Positions 51,575-60,628 are shown, counted from the stretch's first letter. The stretch is 64,000 nucleotides of DNA from M3007 sp964484205 (GCA_964484205.1 CAZAEZ010000005.1:1-64000); one strand, 5' to 3'. Numbers and translations are program-made. Notes: a model not told the origin generated them from the sequence alone.

Positions 51575-51931
51575 ATGGATATCGAGGAGTTCCGGGCCTA
51601 CTGCTTTTCCAAAAAAGGTGTTTCCGAAGACTTTCCGTTCGACGAGGTGACGCTTTGCATGCGGGTGATGGGAAAAATTTTTGCCATTACCGGGCTGGAT
51701 CGCGAGCGTTTTCAGGTAAATCTGAAATGTGATCCGGATTACGCGGTCGAGCTCCGCGAACAATTTCCCGAGGTGCAACCCGGCTGGCACATGAATAAAA
51801 CGCACTGGAATACCGTCGATTTTGAAGGCAGCTTAAGCTTCCAACTTCTTTGCGGGCTCATCGACCAATCGTATGACCTGGTGGCAAAATCGCTGAAAAA
51901 AGCCGAACGGGAGGCTTTGGAAAAGCTCTGA
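51575..51931 (+). CDS. MmcQ/YjbR family protein
   Basis: 118 residues from the ATG at 51575. Family blocks DIEEFRAYCFSKKGVSEDFP, TLCMRVMGKIFAITGL, NLKCDPDYAVELREQFP and GWHMNKTHWNTV are present, and the fold is the small cyaY/MmcQ-like one suggested to bind DNA; true role unknown. It probably shares a transcript with the deoxynucleoside kinase, 24 bases upstream. A TTG 27 bases earlier is in frame but overlaps the kinase stop. Confidence 0.92.
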   Translation: MDIEEFRAYCFSKKGVSEDFPFDEVTLCMRVMGKIFAITGLDRERFQVNLKCDPDYAVELREQFPEVQPGWHMNKTHWNTVDFEGSLSFQLLCGLIDQSYDLVAKSLKKAEREALEKL

Positions 51932-51943
51932 TCAACCAATTAC

Positions 51944-52873
51944 TCACCCACATTCGCGGTTCAAACAGTCATCCGATTCGTATTCCGTTTCCAGGGTGGC
52001 ATGCTGAATATCCAGGTGCTCAAGCACGTGGCGCAATTGAACCTTCAGGGCGCCGACCTGCTCCGGCGGGAACCCGTCTTTCAAAACAAGGTGTGCCGTC
52101 AGCGCATTTCCCATCGTACTCATGGCCCAGATGTGCAGGTGGTGAATATCCACAATGCCCGGCAAATTCCGGGCTGCTTCCCGCACGTCAGCAGGTGTAA
52201 TTTTTGGCGGAACGCCGTCTAATGCCAGGCGGAAACTCTCCCGCAGCAAGCCCCAGGTGCTCCAGACAATTACCCCCAGAATGATAAAGCTGATGGCCGG
52301 ATCGAGCCATGCCCAGCCCGTCCAGTGTATCAGCAAGCCCGCCACAACCACCCCGGCCGATACGGCGGCGTCGGCAGCCAGGTGCAGGTAAGCGCCGCGC
52401 ACATTCAGGTCTTTGTCTTTGTCCCGGTGAAACAACCATGCCGTGAAGGCATTGACCAGAATGCCGACGCCTGCCACCAGGGCTACGGTAAAACCGGGTA
52501 TTAGCGGCGGTTCGGCCAGTCGCCGGATTGCCTCATAACCAATACCGCCCATGGCCAGCAGGAGTACCAGCCCATTGAAAACGGATGCCCAAATGGTCAC
52601 CTTGCCAAAACCGTAGGAGTACACTTTTGTAGCCTGGCGCCTGGCGAGCCGGAGTGCGAAAAAGGATATTGCCAAACTTCCCACATCACTGATATTGTGG
52701 CCGGCATCGGAAAGCAAGGCGAGTGAACCGGTTGCAAAACCAACCAGCACTTCGAGTACAACAAATGCCAGGTTAAGCCCGATTCCCCAGGCAAAAGCCC
52801 GGGTAAGCCGTCCTTCCGGGGACGGCTGATGGTGGTGATGATGGTGGTGATGATGGTGGTGGTGATGCGCCAT
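51944..52873 (-). CDS. Cation diffusion facilitator with N-terminal polyhistidine
   Basis: 309 residues. After Met-Ala come 13 consecutive His codons (alternating CAT/CAC), a metal-binding tail common but seldom so pure in ZnT/CzcD-type exporters. Six spans follow; the zinc-site motif is LSDAGHNISDVGSLA in span two, with a second HxxxD near the fifth span, and a cytoplasmic C-terminal domain. Expected to export Zn, Co or similar divalent metals. Convergent with the YjbR gene, and 73 bases after a membrane gene with an HHHFHLHRQ loop on the same strand. Confidence 0.95.
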   Translation of the reverse strand: MAHHHHHHHHHHHHHQPSPEGRLTRAFAWGIGLNLAFVVLEVLVGFATGSLALLSDAGHNISDVGSLAISFFALRLARRQATKVYSYGFGKVTIWASVFNGLVLLLAMGGIGYEAIRRLAEPPLIPGFTVALVAGVGILVNAFTAWLFHRDKDKDLNVRGAYLHLAADAAVSAGVVVAGLLIHWTGWAWLDPAISFIILGVIVWSTWGLLRESFRLALDGVPPKITPADVREAARNLPGIVDIHHLHIWAMSTMGNALTAHLVLKDGFPPEQVGALKVQLRHVLEHLDIQHATLETEYESDDCLNRECG

Positions 52874-52946
52874 CCGTAAACTGTTTTTTCAATTTTGCCG
52901 GATTGGATTTATTGATGAACAGGAAAATGCCCTGCCCGGTTTGTTT

Positions 52947-53549
52947 TTAATGAAACCAAAACATGGCCAGACCGGAAACGAGCAACGTTATGCCGGTAAT
53001 CAAACCGGCGTTGTGCTCCCAGGCATGCCAGTCGAGCCGCTTCAACCCTTTGAGCGCCAGCCCAACCCAAAGGACCATTCCGGAAATGGTAACCAGGGCA
53101 TACACGAGCGCCAACAACCCGACGAAGCCCCAGCCAAACTGGCCCGCTGCCAGGAAAAAACCTTCAATTTCGAGGCAGGGTGAAAGAAACATGGCCAGTG
53201 CCAGGGTGCCAACCACACCCCAGCGCGCCGGCTGCCGGTGCAGGTGGAAATGGTGGTGCCGGTAATGCTGGTATAAATAAAAAACGCCGAGTAAGCACAA
53301 CAATCCCGGCGCCAGCCAGTGGGTGAAAGCCGGCACCTGATTGGCTAAAAACTTGCCGAGAAAAGCAACCAGCAACCCGACCAAAACGGTGCTTAACACG
53401 TGTGCCCAACCGGTGATGAACGTGATCCACAAAACTTGCCGGTCCGACCAGTTTTCTTGCCGGCCTATGGCCAACACCGGTAGCCAATGGCTGGGGATAA
53501 GGGCGTGGAAAAGGCTAAGCAAAAGACTCCCGGTCAGTAATGTGGTCAT
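52947..53549 (-). CDS. Metal-transporter-like membrane protein
   Basis: 200 residues with six hydrophobic spans. The first span carries SLFHALIPSHWLP, the second GWAHVLSTVLVG; a His-rich loop (YRHHHFHLHR) lies after the third span. This His distribution recalls the RcnA/NicO or UreH nickel-cobalt families but exact membership is not certain. Transcribed just ahead of the polyhistidine CDF exporter, so metal handling is the likely theme. It could instead be a TauE-like or HupE-like permease. Confidence 0.72.
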   Translation of the reverse strand: MTTLLTGSLLLSLFHALIPSHWLPVLAIGRQENWSDRQVLWITFITGWAHVLSTVLVGLLVAFLGKFLANQVPAFTHWLAPGLLCLLGVFYLYQHYRHHHFHLHRQPARWGVVGTLALAMFLSPCLEIEGFFLAAGQFGWGFVGLLALVYALVTISGMVLWVGLALKGLKRLDWHAWEHNAGLITGITLLVSGLAMFWFH

Positions 53550-53738
53550 GGCGACAGCTTCAAAAAAAGCAAAGGTCCTCTTTTTTTTCAGGAGCGCAGA
53601 AGGAAAACCAGCGCGGATTTTTTGCGGCTAACGGCATCAAGAATTTATGATTTTTTGCAAGTCTCTTGGAAAGCCAGCCGAAGTGCCGGATTTTCGGCCC
53701 CCTGAATTCATTTGGGTGCAGCCCTAAAAAAAGAGCGG

Positions 53739-54713
53739 ATGCTTATTCAGTTTTTCTTCATTGCCCTGGGTATTGTCCTGGTTTCTTATGGCGCCCGATT
53801 GCTTGTCGAGGGCTCCTCGTCATTGGCCAAACGGTTTAATATTTCCGACCTCGTGGTTGGGTTGACGGTTGTGTCGTTTGGCACGTCAATGCCCGAGCTG
53901 GTGGTTTCGGTTGTTGCTGCAAAAGAAGGGACTGCGGAACTGGCATTGGGGAATGTGATCGGCAGCAACATCATGAACATCTGCCTCATTCTGGGGCTTG
54001 CCGCCATGTTGCAACCGTTGCGTTTGCAGAGTAATACCGTTTGGAAAGAGATTCCACTTAGTTTGCTGGGCGTGGTCGTGGCCTTTTTTCTTGCGAGCGA
54101 TATTTTTTTGGATAAGGCGCCTGTAGCCTATATCTCGCGTTCCGATGGATTGGTGCTGCTTTGTTTCTTTTTAATTTACCTGTACTACATGTTTGCGGTG
54201 GCTCGGGAAAACCCTGATTTCGAGAATGTTGCACCCGATTTTCAGCATAAACCCTGGTGGCTGGCGGGTGGGCTTGCGGCATTGGGGTTGGTGGGTTTGG
54301 TGTGGGGTGGGCAGTTGATCGTAGATGCCGCAGTGGCAGTTGCCCGGGCGTTTCAGGTGAGCGAGGCATTGATCGGACTGACGCTGGTTTCCATTGGGAC
54401 TTCCATACCGGAATTGGCCACATCGGTGGTGGCGGCTTTGCGGGGTAAGGCGGACATGGCAGTCGGAAATGTTGTGGGTTCAAACATTTTCAACATCTTT
54501 TTTATCCTCGGGGTGAGTGCAACGGTGGCGCCATTGCCGGTGGGAAATATTTCCCTGATTGATTTTGGTATGTGCATTCTCGCCACGTTATTTATGTTTA
54601 TCGGCAGTTTTATTGCTACGCCAAAAACATTTTATCGGAAGGAAGGCGGGTTTTTACTGGCTTTTTATGCTGCCTACCTTACCTGGCTGATCACCAAAAA
54701 TATGGGGAGTTAA
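53739..54713 (+). CDS. CaCA-family calcium/sodium antiporter
   Basis: 324 residues, YrbG-type. Two inverted repeats, each with the ion-binding alpha motif: FGTSMPELVVSVVAA with GNVIGSNIMN, and GTSIPELATSVVAALRG with GNVVGSNIFN; about ten spans. It would exchange Na or H for Ca across the inner membrane. ATG at 53739 chosen over an upstream TTG. Its stop overlaps the convergent FAD-oxidoreductase stop by a few bases (54710-54713), an extremely tight convergent arrangement. Confidence 0.93.
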   Translation: MLIQFFFIALGIVLVSYGARLLVEGSSSLAKRFNISDLVVGLTVVSFGTSMPELVVSVVAAKEGTAELALGNVIGSNIMNICLILGLAAMLQPLRLQSNTVWKEIPLSLLGVVVAFFLASDIFLDKAPVAYISRSDGLVLLCFFLIYLYYMFAVARENPDFENVAPDFQHKPWWLAGGLAALGLVGLVWGGQLIVDAAVAVARAFQVSEALIGLTLVSIGTSIPELATSVVAALRGKADMAVGNVVGSNIFNIFFILGVSATVAPLPVGNISLIDFGMCILATLFMFIGSFIATPKTFYRKEGGFLLAFYAAYLTWLITKNMGS

Positions 54714-55855
54714 ACAATCTTCTCAATCTCGTAAATGGAATTTACCTTCCCGGCAAACAGGCAAATCAACCTGGGTTTTTCCGACAGGACTGAAATGTCG
54801 GTAGGCCGCCCGTCGTCGATATAACTGGTTTTCAACTTGGATTTTATGGTGAAGTAGGAAAACCAGTGGGTGAATTGCGCGGCATCGGTAAAATATTGCT
54901 GCATTTGCCGCATCATTTTGTAGGCGTTGCTTTTGGGCCTTCTCGGGCAGGTGGTGCAAATACCGGGCGCATCCGGCACACAGCTGGGGTCTTCGGGCAC
55001 CTGACAATCGAATTGCGGTAAATTGTCGTAAGAAATTTTATGGTGGGTGTAGGCGACCGAAGACAGGGATAAAAACCCGCTTAACCCAAAGGGCATGATC
55101 GAACTGAAGGGGCCGTCCATTACCGTGAGCCCTTTGTTTTTAAATTGCTCCGATGTGAGAAAGGCAATTTCAGAAATTTCATGCGTCAAATCCAGGTCGC
55201 GTACGCCAAACAAGCGGTTTACGGCATTGGTGGCGGCATAGGTGGCATTTATTACGATGGGGCTTTCGTAGTGGATCGCCGGATCGGGTTGCAGTGGTTC
55301 AGCGTTCTGAAATGCCATAAGCCAGGAATCCGCTGTTTTGGTGACCGATTCCAGCCGGACCGATTTCCGGACCGTGATTTCCGGGGTTGTCTCCACCTTG
55401 TGCACATAAAAATTGCGCAGCAATACCGGGTCAAACGAAAACTCGGTGGTCAGGTACAAGGCTTCGAGCCGCTGAAAATTGAAAAGCGGATGTTCGGGAA
55501 TGCGCGTGCAGGGAATTTTCAAATATTGACAAAAGCGCTCGAATTGCCCCGCATCGGTAAATGACCCGAACCGGTCAATGGCGTAGTATTTTTCAAAACT
55601 TGAATTGACAAATTGCCGGTGCTCCAGCGTAAAACGCACCTTGTGGGCATCACTGAGCGCTGCGGTGGCTATACTTCGCGGGTAATGGTAGCCGCCATGC
55701 AGCCGCGCCTGATTCGCCAGGGATGCTTTTTGAAACAATTGACGTTCTTTTTCGATCAATGCTACCCGCGCCCCTTTCCCGGCGAGGTACAGGGCCGCGT
55801 AGCAGCCAAATATGCCGCCTCCAAGCACCACCGCGTCAAATTTTTCAGGCTGCAT
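54710..55855 (-). CDS. FAD-dependent oxidoreductase with cysteine cluster
   Basis: 381 residues from the ATG at 55855. DAO-type Rossmann start DAVVLGGGIFGCYAALYLAG, conserved HGGYHYPRS where the flavin attaches in related amine/amino-acid oxidases, and VINATYAATNAVNRLFG. About residues 295-325 hold five Cys in a short insert (CQVPEDPSC, then CTTCPRR), resembling a metal or Fe-S site; unusual for DAO proteins. It is the last gene of a GT2 / aldo-keto / FAD operon with TAATG coupling to the aldo-keto gene. Confidence 0.85.
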   Translation of the reverse strand: MQPEKFDAVVLGGGIFGCYAALYLAGKGARVALIEKERQLFQKASLANQARLHGGYHYPRSIATAALSDAHKVRFTLEHRQFVNSSFEKYYAIDRFGSFTDAGQFERFCQYLKIPCTRIPEHPLFNFQRLEALYLTTEFSFDPVLLRNFYVHKVETTPEITVRKSVRLESVTKTADSWLMAFQNAEPLQPDPAIHYESPIVINATYAATNAVNRLFGVRDLDLTHEISEIAFLTSEQFKNKGLTVMDGPFSSIMPFGLSGFLSLSSVAYTHHKISYDNLPQFDCQVPEDPSCVPDAPGICTTCPRRPKSNAYKMMRQMQQYFTDAAQFTHWFSYFTIKSKLKTSYIDDGRPTDISVLSEKPRLICLFAGKVNSIYEIEKIV

Positions 55856-56796
55856 TATTGCGTTCGTTTTTGTAAGTCGGCAAACACATCGTCGTAGTCG
55901 AATGTACTGAGGTTGCGCCAAAAATCCAGTGTTTCCTGCAACTGGGCAACCGTGGAAAACCCCAGCACCAGCCCGTTAACGGCTGGATTCAGGCCGGCAT
56001 GTAATAAACCAATGTGGTTCATGGTTCGGATGGGCGGGCGTACAAAGGCAGTATTCCATTTTGGCAACAGTTCGCGGATCTGGTTGAGGAATGGCGCTAC
56101 CGCGTCCGGGTCACCGGCTCGCGCCAAAAAGGTGCTGCCGGCAGGGTAGGGGCCTTCGAGTTTTATTCCGCCGGCATTTAGTCCGTAGGCAAAAAAACGG
56201 TGCGGAGCCGCTTCGTGTTTTTCTTTTGAAAAAAAAGGGGCATAGCGTTTCAAATCGGACTGGAGAATGTTGTGCTTGCATTGGATGTCGAACAAGAGCC
56301 CGAATTCCCGGTTGGCTTCGAGGTATAAATCAGGGTGCCTGATTCCGGAAAGTCCCGGCCGGATGCCTTCAGTTTCCTGCAGACTTGCCAACGCGCCCAG
56401 CGATTTCGCGATGGCTTGTTTATCCGCGCGGTTGTCCCAATGAATCATGATACCCTTCAGGTTGTCGCCAAACAGGCGGCGGTACTCCATGGCCATCATG
56501 AGGATAAAAGACGGTTCCAGGTTATTGTCCGGTGACCGCAAATTGTCCTGGCTGCCAATTTTCATGGTGATATCCAGGTTCGTCAATCCGTGTGCCTGGA
56601 TGTACTCCTGGACAATCTTTTCGGATTTTCGGAAGTCGCCCGGGATTTTATTGATCGGATAATTTGTCGCCAGATCGAGGCATATATGTCCGGCAGCCAA
56701 CCAAGCATCTACTTGTCGAAATGCAGATTCCCGGTCGACCGTCCAGCCCCATTGGGCAGTGCCAAGTGCGAGGGATTTGTTGCTGGAAGGCGTCAT
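55855..56796 (-). CDS. Aldo/keto-reductase-family protein
   Basis: 313-residue TIM barrel. N-terminal LALGTAQWGWTVDRES fits the aldo/keto reductase start; CLDLATNYP carries an Asp and the Tyr that usually is the acid; LSGIRHPDLYLEANREF and GLVLGFSTVAQLQETLDFW fit the later strands. NADPH reduction of a sugar or keto group is expected. Its ATG overlaps the GT2 stop (ATGA) and its stop overlaps the next ATG (TAATG), so the three genes act as a tightly coupled unit. Confidence 0.88.
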   Translation of the reverse strand: MTPSSNKSLALGTAQWGWTVDRESAFRQVDAWLAAGHICLDLATNYPINKIPGDFRKSEKIVQEYIQAHGLTNLDITMKIGSQDNLRSPDNNLEPSFILMMAMEYRRLFGDNLKGIMIHWDNRADKQAIAKSLGALASLQETEGIRPGLSGIRHPDLYLEANREFGLLFDIQCKHNILQSDLKRYAPFFSKEKHEAAPHRFFAYGLNAGGIKLEGPYPAGSTFLARAGDPDAVAPFLNQIRELLPKWNTAFVRPPIRTMNHIGLLHAGLNPAVNGLVLGFSTVAQLQETLDFWRNLSTFDYDDVFADLQKRTQ

Positions 56797-57527
56797 GTTT
56801 GTCTGTTGGCAGGTTTACGTTTTTTCAAAGCGTGCATGGCGATCAGGTATTGTTTAGCCAGTTTGGGAATATTGACTTTGCTGGAGGAGGTATCATCGGT
56901 CCATTTTACCGGCAGTTCGCAAATCGCAAGGTTTTGCCACTCGGCAACGGCCAGCAGTTCCGTGCTGAAAAACCAGCCGTTACTGGTGGCGCCCCCATCG
57001 AGGAGGGGTTGTACGCAACTGCGTTTTAGCCATTTAAAACCGCACATTCCGTCAGAAAAGTGGGTTCCCAGATACCGTTGAACGATAAAGTTAAAAACCC
57101 GCGAGGTGATCTCCCGCTTGAGGCTCCTGCCGATAACCTTCGATTTTTTATGCAAGCGGCTTCCGTACACGAGGTCGTAACCTTCCGTTGCCAGGGCGTT
57201 GTAGGCCTGGATGAAATGTTCGAGTCCGGTGGCCATGTCGAGGTCCATGTAGCCGACGATTTCTGCGTTACTTTGACTCCAGGATGTTTTCAATGCCAGG
57301 CCGACGCCTTTTTCCGGCACCTGGACAAGGCGCACTTCCGGCAGTTCATCGCCCAACGCTGCTGCCAGGAAGGGGGTGTTGTCGGTGCTTCCATTATCCG
57401 CAATGATAATCGACCACTGGTGGGGTTCGGGAAAGGTGGATTTCAGAAATCGGTGCAGGATTCGAATTTGCTTTTCCAGTGTCTCCGCTTCATTCAATAC
57501 AGGGATGGTAACGTCAAAGGAATTCAT
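56793..57527 (-). CDS. Family 2 glycosyltransferase, dolichol-phosphate-mannose-synthase-like
   Basis: 244 residues, GT-A fold. Nucleotide-sugar start DVTIPVLNEAETLEKQIRIL, IIADNGSTDNTP, DxD-type GYMDLDMATGLEHF and GFKWLKRSCVQPLLDGG are in DPM1/DPMS-like order, with no C-terminal membrane spans. It would transfer a sugar from a nucleotide donor to a lipid or growing glycan. First gene of the three-gene operon; promoter word at 57550-57557. Confidence 0.93.
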   Translation of the reverse strand: MNSFDVTIPVLNEAETLEKQIRILHRFLKSTFPEPHQWSIIIADNGSTDNTPFLAAALGDELPEVRLVQVPEKGVGLALKTSWSQSNAEIVGYMDLDMATGLEHFIQAYNALATEGYDLVYGSRLHKKSKVIGRSLKREITSRVFNFIVQRYLGTHFSDGMCGFKWLKRSCVQPLLDGGATSNGWFFSTELLAVAEWQNLAICELPVKWTDDTSSSKVNIPKLAKQYLIAMHALKKRKPANRQT

Positions 57528-57549
57528 AAATGTTTACGGCGCTAAAGCG

Positions 57550-57557
57550 CAAAGGTA
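57550..57557 (-). promoter_or_regulatory. TAnnTTTG -7 element for the GT2 operon
   Basis: Minus strand reads TACCTTTG, 23 bases before the GT2 ATG. Confidence 0.55.
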
Positions 57558-57692
57558 CTGCGCAGGGAGCGTTTTCGAGTGTAGCCGGGGTCTCGAACCG
57601 TCATATTGGATTTTATCGGTGGTTTTACCTTATTTTGTCCGAAAAACTGCCCTTATTGCCGACGAATTTGGGATTGGCGGCCTTTTTACAAC

Positions 57693-57700
57693 TAATTTTG
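57693..57700 (+). promoter_or_regulatory. TAnnTTTG -7 element for the membrane pair
   Basis: TAATTTTG fits the consensus, 71 bases before the ATG at 57771. Confidence 0.45.
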
Positions 57701-57770
57701 GCCGCATGCACGCCGACTTACTGCGTGTGATTTTAGAACATCTTTACGCTGTAAACAAAAACAATCAACA

Positions 57771-57965
57771 ATGAATGATTTACTTAAGAATCCGATCTTT
57801 GCTTTTTTAGCCGGCTTGATAATTTTATGGCTGGCCTTTAAAGTTTTAAAGGTCGTTGTGGGTATGTTTTGGATATTCGCCCTTGCCTTTATAATCTTGT
57901 ATTTTGTGAATGATCGTTTTCGCCGGGCTATCCGGATTTTTCTCGGGAGTATTTTTCGCCGGTAA
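57771..57965 (+). CDS. Small membrane protein, 64 residues
   Basis: Two hydrophobic segments (about 10-28, FAFLAGLIILWLAFKVLKV, and 29-46) and a strongly basic C-terminus (NDRFRRAIRIFLGSIFRR) suggest an inner-membrane hairpin with basic cytoplasmic end. No family is recognised. It ends 43 bases before the membrane coiled-coil gene, apparently in the same transcript, so it may be a partner of that protein. Confidence 0.78.
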   Translation: MNDLLKNPIFAFLAGLIILWLAFKVLKVVVGMFWIFALAFIILYFVNDRFRRAIRIFLGSIFRR

Positions 57966-58007
57966 ATTTTGAAACGCGCAACCTCTAAACAATTAATAAC
58001 AAAGCAG

Positions 58008-59042
58008 ATGAGTACTGAATTGCAACCAATTAAACCCAAAGGATTCTGGGAGCGCCCGGAAGGAGTGACCGGCGGTCTTTTTATGGCGGCTATCGTTTTA
58101 GGTGGCGGCTTTTTATTATACAAGGCGCTGCCAACGTTGATCAGCCTTGCTGAAAACACCCTGTATTTGGCTGGGATATTGGCCGCGCTCGCAGGGCTCA
58201 TTTATGTGGTGCTGGACCCTAAAATGCGCAACCTGGTTTGGTACATGTACAAATCGGTAATGCGCTGGGTGACCGGCTTGTTTGTCCAACTGGACCCTAT
58301 TGGTATTTTAAAGAGCTATATCGAGGATTTGAAGGATAATTTGGGCGCCATGAATACCCAGATCAGTAAATTAAAAGGGCAGATGTACAAAATGGCTGAA
58401 ATGATTCGCCAAAACCAGCGCGAAATCCAGACAAACCTCGGGATGGCCAGCAAGGCAAAAGAAACGGGCAAGGATGCGATCATGGTGTTGAAAGCAAGAA
58501 AAGCAGGCCGCCTGCAGGAGTCTAACCTGAAGCTCGAGGATCTTTACAAGCGCATGGAAGTGTTGTACCGCGTATTGACCAAGATGTATGAGAATTCGGA
58601 GATTATGCTGGAGGACCTTCAGGATCAGGTAGTGGTGAAAGAGCAGGAGTACAAGGCAATTAAGGCAAGTCACTCGGCAATCCGCTCGGCTATGAATATT
58701 TTAAGCGGGAACAGCGATAAGAAATATATGTACGATATGGCTCTTGAAGCTATGGCGGAAGATGTAGGGCAGAAGGTTGGTGAAATGGAGCGCTTTATGG
58801 ATATGTCCAAAAACTTCATGGATTCCATTGATTTGCAAAATGGTGTATTTGAAGAAGAGGGACTGGAAATGCTGCAAAAGTGGGAGAAAGAAGGCGTTTC
58901 CTTCCTGTTAGGAAAGGAAAAGGCAACAATCATTGCCAAGGCAGACAACCCGTCTGAGGTACTCAACCTGGATACTCCGGTAAAAATTCCGACACAAAAA
59001 GAGCGTGGGGGCAACCAGTATGATTCTTTTTTTGAATCATAG
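58008..59042 (+). CDS. Membrane-anchored coiled-coil protein
   Basis: 344 residues from the ATG at 58008. Two adjacent membrane spans at about 24-45 and 51-72 precede a long cytoplasmic coiled coil (about 95-290; QISKLKGQMYKMAEMIRQNQ, then KEQEYKAIKASHSAI) and a low-complexity tail ending DSFFES. The coiled-coil pattern recalls PspA/IM30, but without its N-terminal amphipathic helix and with real spans. It is the second gene of a two-gene plus-strand unit after the 64-residue membrane protein, before a bidirectional terminator. I would call it a stress or scaffold candidate only. Confidence 0.8.
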   Translation: MSTELQPIKPKGFWERPEGVTGGLFMAAIVLGGGFLLYKALPTLISLAENTLYLAGILAALAGLIYVVLDPKMRNLVWYMYKSVMRWVTGLFVQLDPIGILKSYIEDLKDNLGAMNTQISKLKGQMYKMAEMIRQNQREIQTNLGMASKAKETGKDAIMVLKARKAGRLQESNLKLEDLYKRMEVLYRVLTKMYENSEIMLEDLQDQVVVKEQEYKAIKASHSAIRSAMNILSGNSDKKYMYDMALEAMAEDVGQKVGEMERFMDMSKNFMDSIDLQNGVFEEEGLEMLQKWEKEGVSFLLGKEKATIIAKADNPSEVLNLDTPVKIPTQKERGGNQYDSFFES

Positions 59043-59064
59043 CGGAAGATTTTTCTACCCGGAT

Positions 59065-59117
59065 AAAAGCAAAAGGCATTACTGCAATCAAGTGGTAATG
59101 CCTTTTGCTTTTATTTT
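59065..59117. terminator. Bidirectional terminator, 18-bp stem
   Basis: AAAAGCAAAAGGCATTAC (59065-59082) pairs perfectly with GTAATGCCTTTTGCTTTT (59095-59112), 12-base loop, A-rich left and T-rich right. It runs into the stop codon of the convergent gene at 59111. Confidence 0.88.
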
Positions 59118-60628
59118 ATGGTGAGCATGTCCCATAAATCCTCATATGGGATCACCTCGACGGCAAAAGACTGTCCGGCTACTTTTGGTGAAACTTGTTG
59201 CAGTAGTGCCCATTCTTTTTCCATTTTGCGTTCAGCCCGTGCACCATTGAATTCTTTTTTGGCAAGTGCAAGAATCATTTTCAGAAAAATCGCACTACGC
59301 CTGTTGGTGTCGTTTTCCAAATAGCGTTGCCTGTATTTGTCTAAAGCTTCAAGCGACCGCCCAAAATCATCTTCATCAAAATTTCCTTTGGCAATGTTAA
59401 AAAGGACAGGGAGTAACACCAACGGAATATTCATGCCGTCCTTCTCTTTATCCAGCACTTCAAAATCGTTGATGAAACGCGAGCTGCCAGGGCTGTAATA
59501 ACCGGCAATTTTCTCTACTTCCTGCGCATCCAATTTGCCCAAAGCAGCGAGGAGATGAAGGTATCCGCCCAAAAGCGTCCACATATCTCGCGTACTTCCG
59601 CTGAGCTGTCGATACCTGTTGTGTTGGGTGACTTTTTGAAAAACATCCAGGGCCGTTTCATAGCGATGCGTGTACATGTAATAGTAAAACTGCGTTTCCA
59701 GTAAACGAAACCAGTTGAAACTTCCCTCATCCACAAGGGTAAGGCAATATTCGGCAGTTTTATCCCCGTCGTCAAAAACGCGGAGTTGCGTCAGGCAAGC
59801 CAGTTTTTGTGTGGCAAAGGATGCCAGTGATCCACGATTGGTGAATTTTCTGCCTTGAAGAATGGCTAATGCCTTGTCGCACACCTCGATGGTTTTTTTA
59901 CAGTCATTGATTGCTGAATATTTGATCACACCTACCTTATAGGTGTATATGTAAAATTGCATGGTGTCAATTTCATCCGCTTTGGCTAAAAGTTCATCAA
60001 AGTAACCTGTGGCCATCAAATGGACGTCATTGCTTGGCGATCTGCCGGTAATATAATGGTGGATCAGATTCTCGGAGTAATCGTACGCTTTGGCCTCCCA
60101 GTGCCTTTTTTCTTCATAAGTTCGATGCAAGGCGCTATATTTTTCGTGGTTTGCCTGATCGCCCGGGCTCAACGCAAATTGTTGCCGCAGCTGGCGGCAA
60201 ACGTCCGCTGTAATATCTGTGAATTCAAATTTTATGGTTTGCTCCATGAGCTGTTGCAGCAAATAAACACTTGCCTTATACGCGTCGCGGCTGCGCAGGA
60301 TGTAAGCGGCAGCATAATCGCGATAGCAGTTATACAATGCCCTGCCACGTTCATTGAACATGGGCTGTTGCACATCAATGAAAAAGGAGGTATTGATTAA
60401 CTGGCGGATCAGCCGGTTCCTTAATTTCCGATACTTCGGGTCTTTCTCATCGGAGTCGAAAAAATATTTTGCCGCTTCATCATCAGATTGAAATCGATCC
60501 TTGAAAATACCATCGAACAATTCTTCTGAACGGCTCCCTTCCTGCCCGGGATTTCCGAGCACTTCAATCTGTTTTACTTTGTTGCGTGTGATGGTACGGA
60601 CTAAGTCTTTGAGCACATCAAATTCCAT
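59111..60628 (-). CDS. Large helical-repeat protein of unknown function
   Basis: 505 residues, no signal peptide, entirely alpha in pattern. The first 75 residues form a small charged domain with KYRKLRNRLIRQLINTSFF; the centre has TPR-like helix pairs (AYDYSENLIHHYITGRS, AINDCKKTIEVCDKALAILQ); the C-terminus holds a run of Lys/Arg-rich helices. I recognise no family. ATG at 60628. It is transcribed alone toward the terminator at 59065-59117. The upstream kilobase has no gene, so it stands at the edge of the gene-poor stretch. Confidence 0.82.
   Translation of the reverse strand: MEFDVLKDLVRTITRNKVKQIEVLGNPGQEGSRSEELFDGIFKDRFQSDDEAAKYFFDSDEKDPKYRKLRNRLIRQLINTSFFIDVQQPMFNERGRALYNCYRDYAAAYILRSRDAYKASVYLLQQLMEQTIKFEFTDITADVCRQLRQQFALSPGDQANHEKYSALHRTYEEKRHWEAKAYDYSENLIHHYITGRSPSNDVHLMATGYFDELLAKADEIDTMQFYIYTYKVGVIKYSAINDCKKTIEVCDKALAILQGRKFTNRGSLASFATQKLACLTQLRVFDDGDKTAEYCLTLVDEGSFNWFRLLETQFYYYMYTHRYETALDVFQKVTQHNRYRQLSGSTRDMWTLLGGYLHLLAALGKLDAQEVEKIAGYYSPGSSRFINDFEVLDKEKDGMNIPLVLLPVLFNIAKGNFDEDDFGRSLEALDKYRQRYLENDTNRRSAIFLKMILALAKKEFNGARAERKMEKEWALLQQVSPKVAGQSFAVEVIPYEDLWDMLTIK

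Noticed and set aside
57692..58201. Minus-strand 169-codon frame over the small membrane gene
   Set aside because: Lys/Arg/Pro-rich antisense reading of hydrophobic membrane spans; the plus-strand pair has coherent topology.
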